A DNA stretch of 64,000 nt from Paenibacillus camerounensis (GTDB taxonomy: Bacteria; Bacillota; Bacilli; Paenibacillales; Paenibacillaceae), in contig NZ_CCDG010000021.1 of assembly GCF_000723885.1 (NCBI RefSeq), forward strand, positions 124,001 through 188,000, given 5' to 3'. A program made the position numbers and the translations under genes. Within the stretch, counting starts at the first letter, position 1, and every line of letters begins with the position of its first letter. Below are positions 26,153 to 33,829 of the stretch, one piece after another. The notes beneath the pieces were generated by a model. The model saw only the letters and a list, made by a program, of their open reading frames with translations, searched no databases and had not been told where the DNA came from.

Positions 26153-28347
26153 GCAGCAACCCGTTCTACAGGCTGGCCCCGTTTATTAAAGAGTTCATAT
26201 ACAAGAACCGCTGGGAGACGCTGCGCGAGGCCCAGGTAGATGCCTGCCGCGTACTGTTCGACACGCCGCATCATCTGCTGATCGCCTCCGGGACGGCTTC
26301 GGGGAAGACGGAGGCGGCTTTTTTTCCGGCGCTGACGGAGCTGTATGAACGCCCGTCCGATTCCGTGGGCATTCTCTATATCGCGCCCCTTAAGGCACTG
26401 ATCAACGATCAGTTCACCCGGTTAAATGATCTGCTGCGCGAGGGCAACATCCCGGTCTGGCACTGGCACGGCGACGTGCCGCAGGCCGACAAAACCAGGC
26501 TGATGCAGAAGCCTTCCGGCGTCCTCCAGATTACTCCGGAGTCGCTGGAAGGCCTGCTGATGAACCGGCCGAATGCCATTCCGGCCCTGTTCCATGATCT
26601 GCGCTTCATCATCGTTGATGAAGTGCATGCGTTTATGGGCGCGGACCGCGGCATCCAGGTGCTCAGCCAGCTGGCGCGGATCTCGCGGATGGCCGGCTGC
26701 CAGCCGCGGCGGATCGGGCTCTCCGCTACGCTCAGCGACTATGCCTCCGTGACGGAGTGGCTGGCCGCCGGAACGCGCGAGAGCGTAGAGGTCTCTGCGC
26801 CGCAGGGCGGACGCAAGCTCCGGCTGAGCGTGGAGCATTTCTCGTTCCCGGATGCGCGGGACGAGGTACAGGCCGAGCGGCTGGAGCAGGCGCGGCAAAG
26901 CTATTACGGGTTCATCTATGACCATACGCATCTGAAGAAGGCGCTGGTCTTCACGAACAGCCGCACGGATGCGGAGGAGACCATCCTCGAGATGCGGCGG
27001 GTGGCCGCGAAGCGCGGGGAGCGCGACGTGTTCCATGTGCATCACGGCAGCATCTCGTCGATGCTGCGCGAAGAGACGGAGGCCGCGCTCCGCGAGGGCT
27101 CCGGCCCTGCTGTTGCCGCAGCGACGCTGACGCTGGAGCTGGGCATTGACCTTGGCGAGCTGGAGCGCGTGCTGCAGCTCGGCGCGCCTTACAGCTGCGC
27201 GAGCTTCGTGCAGCGGCTGGGACGGTCCGGACGGCGCGGCGATGCAGCGTCCGAGATGATCTTCGTCACGCCCGAGGAGGAGGACGAGGAGGCGCAGCTT
27301 CCCGCGCGGATGCCGTGGACGCTGCTGCGGGCCATTGCAGTCATCGAGCTGTACGTGCGCGAGAAATGGGTGGAGCCGCTGAATGTACGGCAGCTGCCGG
27401 TAGGGCTGCTCTATCATCAGACGATGAGCATTCTCAAGAGCATGGGCGAAGCCGAGCCTGAAGACCTGAAAGAAGCGGTATTAACACTGCCTTCCTTCCG
27501 CAGGATCGATCCGGCGGATTATGACGCTTTTATGGAGTACATGATTGCAATGGGTCATATCGAGATGATAGATGAGGGCACAGTGCTGATCGGCCTGGCC
27601 GGCGAGAAGATCGTGAATAACTTCCGTTTCTACGCGGTGTTCAAGGATGATGAAGAGCATGTTGTATATAACGGAACCGAGGAGATCGGTTCCATTACTA
27701 CTGTGCCGCCGCCGGGTTATTGCTTCACGCTTGCCGGCAAGCTGTGGAAGATCGAAGAGGTCGATAACCGCCACAAAGCGGTCTATGTCAAAAGCTCGCG
27801 CGGCAAGGTGGATACCCTATGGCTTGGCGCAGGCGGCGATGTGCATACCCGCATCATGACCAAGATCCGCGAGGTTCTTGGCTCAACAGCAATATATTCA
27901 TACCTTGCGCCAAGCGCGGCTGCCAGGCTGGAGCGGGCGCGCCGGCTGGCGAAGGAGAGCGGACTGCTGACCCGCGAGGTGCTTCCGGCTGGCGGCGATT
28001 CGATCTTTATTCTGCCCTGGGCCGGCAGCCGGCAGTTCCGTACGCTGGAACGCCTGCTGAAGAACAACCTCAAGGGCCGGCTCGGCCTGCGCTCTATTGT
28101 GCCAATGGAGCCCTATTACATGGTCGTAGCCGGCAAGGCGGATGCGGAGACGCTGGAAGCAGAGATTATCGCAGAGAGCGTGGCAGCTACCGATCCGTTA
28201 TCCTTGCTTGGGCCGGATGAGGCTCCGTACCTCGGCAAATATGACGAGTTCATTCCTCATGACCTGCTGCGCAAGGCTTTTTCCCTGGACGGGCTCGATG
28301 TGCCCGGACTGCTGTCTGTGCTGGACAGGTGGAAACGCGGGGAGTAA
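26149..28347 (+). CDS. Lhr/BrxHI-like DEAD/DEAH-box superfamily 2 helicase
   Basis: A 732-residue SF2 helicase overlapping the ATPase gene by 4 nt. Motif I is GTASGKT (residues 48-54), motif II DEVH (157-160), motif III SAT in GLSATLSDY, and motif VI QRLGRSGRRG (355-364). A long C-terminal region of the Lhr type follows. The family unwinds or translocates on nucleic acid. A DUF2791 ATPase plus Lhr-like helicase is the BrxD-BrxHI pairing of type 2 BREX. The middle of the gene (about 26600-27300) is clearly richer in GC than neighbouring genes. A terminator follows. Confidence 0.9.
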   Translation: MSSNPFYRLAPFIKEFIYKNRWETLREAQVDACRVLFDTPHHLLIASGTASGKTEAAFFPALTELYERPSDSVGILYIAPLKALINDQFTRLNDLLREGNIPVWHWHGDVPQADKTRLMQKPSGVLQITPESLEGLLMNRPNAIPALFHDLRFIIVDEVHAFMGADRGIQVLSQLARISRMAGCQPRRIGLSATLSDYASVTEWLAAGTRESVEVSAPQGGRKLRLSVEHFSFPDARDEVQAERLEQARQSYYGFIYDHTHLKKALVFTNSRTDAEETILEMRRVAAKRGERDVFHVHHGSISSMLREETEAALREGSGPAVAAATLTLELGIDLGELERVLQLGAPYSCASFVQRLGRSGRRGDAASEMIFVTPEEEDEEAQLPARMPWTLLRAIAVIELYVREKWVEPLNVRQLPVGLLYHQTMSILKSMGEAEPEDLKEAVLTLPSFRRIDPADYDAFMEYMIAMGHIEMIDEGTVLIGLAGEKIVNNFRFYAVFKDDEEHVVYNGTEEIGSITTVPPPGYCFTLAGKLWKIEEVDNRHKAVYVKSSRGKVDTLWLGAGGDVHTRIMTKIREVLGSTAIYSYLAPSAAARLERARRLAKESGLLTREVLPAGGDSIFILPWAGSRQFRTLERLLKNNLKGRLGLRSIVPMEPYYMVVAGKADAETLEAEIIAESVAATDPLSLLGPDEAPYLGKYDEFIPHDLLRKAFSLDGLDVPGLLSVLDRWKRGE

Positions 28348-28421
28348 GCGCCGCAGGAGTTGCTGTTTGACCAAAATGGATTTTCGCCAGCTGTTTTCAA
28401 TGGCTCCGTCTTTCAATTAGC

Positions 28422-28470
28422 AAAAAAAGCAGCACATACCGGTATAGAAACCGTTATCTGCTGCTTTTTT
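28422..28470. terminator. bidirectional terminator
   Basis: AAAAAAAGCAGCA (28422-28434) pairs with TGCTGCTTTTTT (28459-28470), with an inner CGGT/ACCG helix. It lies between the helicase (plus) and the DUF4190 gene (minus) and has U tails on both strands. Confidence 0.92.
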
Positions 28471-28511
28471 CACTTTAATCATGCGTAACCTTTTATATTT
28501 CGTAACACTGT

Positions 28512-28868
28512 TTAGATATTATTTGTATTGAGGTAGAAATTGCTGATGGTGTCCTCTGATCCTACTGCAAACAAAATAATAACCACAAAAAAGATGATAA
28601 GCAACGCGTAAATAATCGTACCGACAATGCCGCAGACCAGCCCGGCAATGGCCAGGCCTCGGCCCCCTTCATAACGGTTACGGATCTCCTTCAGGGAGAG
28701 GGCAGACAGAATAATGGCCACGATTCCGAACAGCAGGCCGATATAAGGGGTCACGATGGAGAGAATTCCCAGGACCAGCGAGGCAATAGATTTGCCGTTC
28801 GTTTGTGCAGGCGGAGGCGGCGGGGGAGGGTAGTAATCCTGTTGTTGACCATAGGGTTGATAATTCAT
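28512..28868 (-). CDS. DUF4190 domain-containing membrane protein
   Basis: A 118-residue protein with a short N-terminal tail rich in Tyr, Gln and a run of prolines, then two membrane segments. The SIASLVLGILSIVTPYIGLL and GRGLAIAGLVCGIVGTIIY regions are the DUF4190 repeat pattern. A third hydrophobic stretch follows. GAGGAG precedes the ATG at 28868. Function unknown; such proteins are common in Gram-positive bacteria. Confidence 0.88.
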   Translation of the reverse strand: MNYQPYGQQQDYYPPPPPPPAQTNGKSIASLVLGILSIVTPYIGLLFGIVAIILSALSLKEIRNRYEGGRGLAIAGLVCGIVGTIIYALLIIFFVVIILFAVGSEDTISNFYLNTNNI

Positions 28869-28969
28869 GATAAAACTCCTCTGACTAAATGATGGCTAAT
28901 GCGTCTTATAAAAAGCTCATACGTTCATTATATTACATATGTTCCCGTTATAGGAGATCTCAGGTTCAT

Positions 28970-29755
28970 TTATTTCTGCTGCGGTGTGTAATTTATCCAG
29001 TGCTGAAGTTTTACTGCCAGCTTAAGTCCAGAAGCTTCAGCCAGCCGGATGGACGGCGTGTTGGTATCCTGCACCTGATATCTGGGAATATAACCCCTCT
29101 CCAGGGTATGGTGTAACGCTGTCCGGAGCACGCGTGCTGCAAGTCCTTGCCGGCGGCCTGATGCAGCCGTATGTACGGCCCCGATCTCCCAGATCTGCTC
29201 TTCGTTGCGGAAGACGATGCAGGTGCTGAGCGGAGTTAGTTCCCCGTAAATAGCCACCGAGAAGGCGCCATCCTGAAAATAATCCTCTATCTCCTCCGTA
29301 GTATATCCGTTCTCCATCCACAGCGGCAGCAGCTGCTCATCCAACCGGCTGCTAACGGTGGCCTGGCCGTCCGGGATGTAGCTGTGTCCGGGAACAGAGC
29401 TGTAAGAGTAGAAGCGGCGGACTGGCGTGAGCGGGAAATAAGGAGCAATAGCCTCACCGGCCTCCTCCTGCAGCTTGAATACAAGCCTGGCGTCAGCTGG
29501 AATTCTTCGTATAAGGTCAGGAAGCAATTCAGGGCTGGTGTAATCCATAAGGACGACGTAATCCGCCTCTGGGTATACTTGCCTGTCGTAGTAGTAAGCA
29601 TCTGCCGGCATCATCAGGACCACGCCCCACTCTTTTCCTTGCTCCAAAAGATAGCAGTCCATCAGCTGATGGTAGGCTGTCAGCATCTTTAACGGGGTAA
29701 TGTTCTTAAGCGGGTTACTGCGCAGGTAACACATAACCGTATCGTAATTACTCAT
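28970..29755 (-). CDS. GNAT-family N-acetyltransferase
   Basis: About 261 residues from ATG 29755, which has an excellent GGAGGTGAT site. The frame extends to 29806. The C-terminal half carries a GNAT fold: CIVFRNEEQIWEIGAVHTAA, the acetyl-CoA motif ASGRRQGLAARVLRTALHH and NTPSIRLAEASGLKL. The N-terminal half (YLRSNPLKNITPLKMLTAYH) looks like the two-domain GCN5 proteins of Firmicutes in which the first half is a degenerate acetyltransferase. Substrate unknown. Confidence 0.85.
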   Translation of the reverse strand: MSNYDTVMCYLRSNPLKNITPLKMLTAYHQLMDCYLLEQGKEWGVVLMMPADAYYYDRQVYPEADYVVLMDYTSPELLPDLIRRIPADARLVFKLQEEAGEAIAPYFPLTPVRRFYSYSSVPGHSYIPDGQATVSSRLDEQLLPLWMENGYTTEEIEDYFQDGAFSVAIYGELTPLSTCIVFRNEEQIWEIGAVHTAASGRRQGLAARVLRTALHHTLERGYIPRYQVQDTNTPSIRLAEASGLKLAVKLQHWINYTPQQK

Positions 29756-29817
29756 TTTTTCATCACCTCCGTGTACTCGTAATTCACATATTCTACTACA
29801 AACCATCCTGCCTGGCT

Positions 29818-31082
29818 CTACTTATATCTGCGGATCTGCTTAAGCGTTAACACTGCTGCAGTCCCGAACAGGCTTAAAAGAGCTCCGGCAGCTGCCAGAA
29901 CCTGTGAGACGCCAAATACATCCGCACCTGCCGAGAAAACGGCCAAGCCCAGCGGGGCGGAGCCACACTCATCAGTGAACCCAATACGCCGAACATCCGG
30001 CCCTGCAGCTCTTCCGGTACCTCCAGCCTAAGAATGATATTAATCAGTAAAGTACTGAAGGAGAAGGTGAAGCCGATCAGTAGAATGACGGGAAGTGCCG
30101 TGTTCATGGAGGAGGTGAAAGAGAGGAGAAGATAGAGCGGTCCGAGCAGCAGCAGGCTGGCAGAAATGACTTTACCGCGCTGCTTCAGCTTGCTGCCCGC
30201 CAGAATAATTACTCCTGAGCCCAGCATGTAGCCGAGCGGAATACTGCTCTCCAGCAGCCCGAACTGCAAAGGCGCCGCTCTCCAGACCTGAACAGCCATC
30301 ACCTGGGTAAGCATCAGGCAGGAGAGGAAGAACATGGTAAGAACAGGCAGAAGAATAAGTATTGACCGGGCAAAAGAATGGCTCCAGATATAGCGGAAGC
30401 CGCCGGTGACATCCTGCTTAAAGGAATGATGCGCAGTAGAGACAGGAGAATTGGCAGCAAAAGCGCCGGCAGCTGCAACCAGCAGAAAAGCCAGCATGAA
30501 CGTCATTCCGTCAACAAATACGGCCCATGCTCCGCCAAACGCGGCAACAAATATACCGCCCAGGGCATAACCGGTCGTCCGCGAAATATTCTCTGATAGC
30601 GTCATCCAGCCTGCAGCCTGCTGAATATAAGTTTTACCAACCACAGGAAGAAGGGAGGCCTGGAAGGCAGGTGCCTGAAACTGTCCGGCTGCTGTCACAA
30701 TTCCGGTCAGGCAGATAATGAGAATATAGGACGGGGATTGTTGTGTAAGCGTGAATGCAATGGCCAGCACGGTAAGGCTCTGGACAAGATAGGAGCACAA
30801 AATCAGCGTTCTGCGGTTCATACGGTCAGCAAGTGTACCGGTGACACTCCCCAGCAATGAGCACAGAAGCAGGTTACTGATCGTTAATACGCTCATCATC
30901 CGCGCACTGCCTGTTTCCTGCAATACCCAGAGGCTGAGCGCCAGGGCGTGAAAAGCGTTCCCCAGAACAGACAAGGTGCTGGCTGAGAAAAGCAAAAGGA
31001 ATACCCTGTTCTTGTGCAGAGCCGGGTACATACGGGGCTGCTCGGTTAACGGTTGGCCGGTTCCGGCGGCAGTTGGAATCAT
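29818..31082 (-). pseudogene. MFS exporter gene with C-terminal frameshift
   Basis: The open frame from 31082 encodes a 12-helix MFS exporter (VLGNAFHALALSLWVLQETG, TLADRMNRRTLIL, SLLPVVGKTYIQQA, MFGVLGSLMSVA) but changes to unlikely sequence near 29955-29962. The next frame then continues with PLGLAVFSAGADVFGVSQVL and ends at a TAG at 29818-29820, giving about 421 residues. Removing two bases in GTGGCTCCGCCCCGCTG restores SVAAPLGL. This may be a real 2-nt insertion or a sequence error; as written, the product loses its last helix and tail. Its promoter carries a 30-bp palindrome for the adjacent LacI regulator. Confidence 0.75.
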
Positions 31083-31094
31083 AGCGTGACCTCC

Positions 31095-31147
31095 TATAAT
31101 AACTTAAACGTTTAAGTTATTATAAAGAAATTAAGGAGCGACATCAA
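31095..31147 (-). promoter_or_regulatory. promoter and 30-bp perfect palindromic operator of the MFS gene
   Basis: TATAATAACTTAAAC (31095-31109) is followed directly by its reverse complement (31110-31124), a 30-bp perfect palindrome with a central CG as in LacI-family operators. On the minus strand -35 TTGATG (31147-31142) and -10 TATAAT (31124-31119) are separated by 17 bp, so the operator covers the -10. The -35 lies inside the last codons of the lacI-type gene. Confidence 0.88.
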
Positions 31148-32066
31148 CTAAAAATTGGTTGCCCGCAGCAATAGCAGGGTCATCCGGTGCGGAATTCAGC
31201 TTCACCATCAGTTCAAAAGCAGTCTCAGCCCGGTCATTCTGAAACCGGATAATCCTAGCATCCGGCTGCACAACTTCCGGGAATCCGCATGTGCACAGCA
31301 CTGTAACCGAGGCGGCGAGCCCGGTGCGTTCAACCGCTTTTGCCAGAAATTCATTCATGACAATAACATGCTTACCCTGGTTCCGCTGTAAAAATGCTTC
31401 AAGCTCTTCATACGCCTGACCTGCTCCAGCCGATACATAAATATCTTCCCTGGCTATTCCGGAATTGTCGATAATCCAGCTTGCAAGTGCTGTATTGTTA
31501 AAGCTCTCCATAACTAGGCAGCAGGAAGCAGCAGCAGAGGAGACCGCCGATTGCAGCGCCTGAGGGTAATTATAATTAACCTGATTAAACATCCGGTCAT
31601 TGATTAGGCTGCCGATCAGAATCAGGGGGACACCGTCCACAAAATTAGCGGAGATCCGGTAAAACATCTCGTCCATGACATCCACGACGAACACAGCATC
31701 CAGCTTGCGCTCCCGGATTATATCCATCGCCGGATTCAGCGGATCAAGGCTGATTACCAGTGTATGGTAGCCTGCCGCGGTTAGCTTTGACTCCAGACTG
31801 TCGGTCAGGGACATATGGCTCTGGCGCTTCCAAAAGGGAAGGTTCTGAGATTGGTTAATGAGGATGCCTACCATTCCCGTCCGCTGGACAACAAGCGAGC
31901 GCGCAGCCAGATTAGGGACATAGTTCAGCTCCTTGGCTATACTTAGAATGCTCTGGCGGGTGGGGTCAGGGATCGTCTGGTTTTTGACATTATTCAGCAC
32001 ATAGCTGACCGTAGCCACCGATACATTAGCCAGCCGGGCGATATCCTTCATCGTTGCTTTTTTCAT
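31131..32066 (-). CDS. LacI-family transcriptional regulator
   Basis: About 311 residues from ATG 32066 (AAAGGAGAA upstream). The LacI helix-turn-helix and hinge are clear: ATMKDIARLANVSVATVSYV followed by LN and ...IAKELNYVPNLAARSL. The ligand-binding domain follows but is a little short at the C-terminus for the family. It sits directly upstream of the MFS gene on the same strand; its 3' end holds the -35 of the MFS promoter. It most likely represses that promoter through the 30-bp palindrome. Its own promoter has no similar site. Confidence 0.9.
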   Translation of the reverse strand: MKKATMKDIARLANVSVATVSYVLNNVKNQTIPDPTRQSILSIAKELNYVPNLAARSLVVQRTGMVGILINQSQNLPFWKRQSHMSLTDSLESKLTAAGYHTLVISLDPLNPAMDIIRERKLDAVFVVDVMDEMFYRISANFVDGVPLILIGSLINDRMFNQVNYNYPQALQSAVSSAAASCCLVMESFNNTALASWIIDNSGIAREDIYVSAGAGQAYEELEAFLQRNQGKHVIVMNEFLAKAVERTGLAASVTVLCTCGFPEVVQPDARIIRFQNDRAETAFELMVKLNSAPDDPAIAAGNQFLVDVAP

Positions 32067-32169
32067 CCTGTATTCTCCTTTAATGTGGACAATCCTAGAA
32101 GAAAAGACTATCATTCACGGCCGGAAGAAGTCAATCTATGCAGCGATATTGAGGCCTTAAGAAGATGTG

Positions 32170-32209
32170 AAAAAAGCCGCTCAAGTCATTATCGTGACTA
32201 TGAGCAGCC
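32170..32209 (-). terminator. terminator after the 56-codon gene (minus strand)
   Basis: On the minus strand GCTGCTCATAGTCA pairs with TGACTTGAGCGGC, with small mismatches, followed by TTTTTT. It lies 13 nt past the stop of the small gene. Confidence 0.8.
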
Positions 32210-32221
32210 TATGGCTGAGAG

Positions 32222-32392
32222 CTAGGTTTCGTTTTTGGTCACTCCGTTAAGACTCGGTACATAGTCAGCTGCTTTGTCCGGATCAACCATTTGCGGAATC
32301 TCTGTAATTGAAGCGTGGTTCTGCTGGTTGTGTTTTTTGTCGGCACGGTTATTTGCGCGGTCGTATTTCGGGTCAGCACTGTTTTTGGGCAT
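32222..32392 (-). CDS. small hydrophilic protein (56 aa)
   Basis: A 56-codon frame from ATG 32392 to TAG at 32222 with an excellent GGAGGTGAA ribosome site and its own terminator. The peptide begins MPKNSADPKYDRANNRADKK and ends SLNGVTKNET. It is highly polar, rich in Asn, Asp, Lys and Gln, with no Cys or membrane segment. This composition resembles small spore-associated or stress proteins of Bacillales, but I do not recognise the family. The signals argue strongly that it is expressed. Confidence 0.75.
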   Translation of the reverse strand: MPKNSADPKYDRANNRADKKHNQQNHASITEIPQMVDPDKAADYVPSLNGVTKNET

Positions 32393-32486
32393 GAAATTCA
32401 CCTCCGTTTGCTAACCCATAGTATGAGACGGCTGCTGGCATTTTATTCCGATCCGGCGATTCACTAAGATATTGTAAGTGTATTCA

Positions 32487-32920
32487 GTCACGCCAGAAGT
32501 CAGGGCTGGACGGTTCGTCCGGCAGCTTGGCATAGTATTCACTGATTCCGGGAGGGTTGCTGCAGCTGAAGGTTCTCCACGGATTCAGCTGCGGTGAACC
32601 GAAGCAGACATGCAGCTCACGGGCTGCGTTATCACACAGCTGTCGAGCACTGCCCGTACCACCCCCGGAAAAACAAAACCTGTCTCCGACAGAGCCGGTC
32701 TTATCCGCCCGGACGTTGTTGTTATACATAGTCCTTCTTCGTTCATGCCGTCATATCGTCCGAATAATTGAAGCGCAAATCCGGTATGCGCCGGCTTGCC
32801 TTTAACTCTGGTGGTACTGAGCAGCAATTGATTATAGGGAGCATCCTCCCAGCCAAAGTCATATTTTGTTTAGCCCGTTCCAGCAAATGTCCATACCCGG
32901 GGCGGCAGGCTGCATACATT
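32487..32920 (-). pseudogene. remnant of C45-type (choloylglycine/acyltransferase-like) hydrolase gene
   Basis: Two minus-strand frames read as pieces of one protein. The upstream piece has FGWEDAPYNQLLLSTTRVKG and GRYDGMNEEGLCITTTSGR then GFVFPGVVRAVLDSC. A second frame gives the end: ELHVCFGSPQLNPWRTF to LPDEPSSPDFWRD. These match the beginning-middle and C-terminus of C45 autoproteolytic acyltransferase/hydrolases as I remember them. The middle (around 100 or more residues) is missing, and the N-terminus is interrupted by a stop and frameshift. It is a decayed gene with an internal deletion at about 32640. Confidence 0.6.
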
Positions 32921-32999
32921 ATAGGAAGATATCCTTACACGCAATTAGCAGAGTATGCTGCTTAACGCAGGTTACGGAATCGTAAAGGAGGAGCTGCCT

Positions 33000-33680
33000 G
33001 TGTCCGCTACAAAGCATATCCTTGCACCGAATACGCCCTATGCGACCCCGTATTATGTGATCAATGGCCATAGGCCGGGTCCGGTCTTTATGGTGGTATC
33101 AGGCATCCATGGCAATGAACCGGCGAGCATCCGCGCAGCGCAGGCGCTGGCGGGGAGATTCCGGCGCAGGGAGCTGGTGCTTGCCGGCGGCAGATTGATC
33201 ATAGTTCCGCTGGTGAATCAGCGGGCTTACCGGCAGAAGAGCCGGGGGGTACCGGATCTAAACCGGACATTTCCCCATGTCTCAGCTTCCCGGGCGGGCC
33301 ATCCGCTGTCTGCTGCACTGTTCCGTCTAGCCCGGCAGCATCGTCCCGCCTGGTATCTGGATTTGCATGAAGCTAACGGACTGTCCCAGCTTAACCGCAA
33401 GCGTGTAGGCCAGACCCTGCTGGTAAGTCAGGGCACAAGTGCAGCTGCTGCAGCCCGCCGGATTATTATTAAGATGAACCGAAAGGTCGGGATTACCGCT
33501 CACCGTTTCAATATCAAGCACCGGGAGCGCTCCGGTACCTCACGGATGGCGGTCCAGCAGCTGCTGGGAGCCCGGGCTGTTACGGTTGAAACCTGCTGGA
33601 GCTTAGATTTTGCCCTGCGGGTCAAATACCAGCAGCAAATGGTATCGCATTTTTTAAAAAGAGCAGGAATGATAGGCTGA
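33000..33680 (+). CDS. succinylglutamate desuccinylase/aspartoacylase-family zinc hydrolase
   Basis: About 226 residues from GTG 33000, chosen for its excellent AAAGGAGG site (32984-32991); an in-frame ATG lies at 32955. The zinc motif GIHGNEPAS (H and E ligands), an Arg-containing DLNRTFP substrate loop and DLHEANG (H ligand) define the AstE/AspA carboxypeptidase-like fold. It probably removes an acyl or amino-acid group from a small amide. VTVETCWSLDFALRVKYQ near the end carries a plausible catalytic Glu. It has its own terminator. Confidence 0.85.
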   Translation: MSATKHILAPNTPYATPYYVINGHRPGPVFMVVSGIHGNEPASIRAAQALAGRFRRRELVLAGGRLIIVPLVNQRAYRQKSRGVPDLNRTFPHVSASRAGHPLSAALFRLARQHRPAWYLDLHEANGLSQLNRKRVGQTLLVSQGTSAAAAARRIIIKMNRKVGITAHRFNIKHRERSGTSRMAVQQLLGARAVTVETCWSLDFALRVKYQQQMVSHFLKRAGMIG

Positions 33681-33689
33681 ACATTGCAG

Positions 33690-33725
33690 GCTGGTCACGC
33701 AGAAAATGCGTGTTCAGCTTTTTTT
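33690..33725 (+). terminator. rho-independent terminator
   Basis: GCTG-gt-CACGCA pairs with TGCGTG-tt-CAGC around a GAAAA loop, followed by TTTTTTT. Confidence 0.9.
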
Positions 33726-33739
33726 ATTGTACAAAATTC

Positions 33740-33803
33740 TGTGATACAAAAATCACATACAATATGCCCCCTGGGGGGATATATTTCATGATAATAGTTC
33801 TCA
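33740..33803 (+). promoter_or_regulatory. stacked dyads upstream of the P1B-4 ATPase gene
   Basis: Three elements precede the gene. TGTGAT (33740-33745) and ATCACA (33752-33757) form a 6-6-6 dyad. CCCCC-T-GGGGG with ATAT flanks (33762-33782, one mismatch) resembles CsoR/CstR-type operators. TGATAAT-A-GTTCTCA (33789-33803) has one good half of a Fur/PerR-type 7-1-7 box. PfeT of Bacillus subtilis is known to be under PerR and Fur, so the last is the most relevant; none is proven. Confidence 0.5.
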
Positions 33804-33829
33804 TTTATAATAAATAAGGAGTGATAATC

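Noticed and set aside
26422..27417. 331-codon minus-strand frame inside the helicase gene
   Set aside because: High GC in this stretch removes stop codons by chance; the helicase motifs on the plus strand are unambiguous.
32768..32965. plus-strand frame opposite the C45 remnant
   Set aside because: The minus strand reads as a decayed hydrolase, while the plus frame has no start signals.
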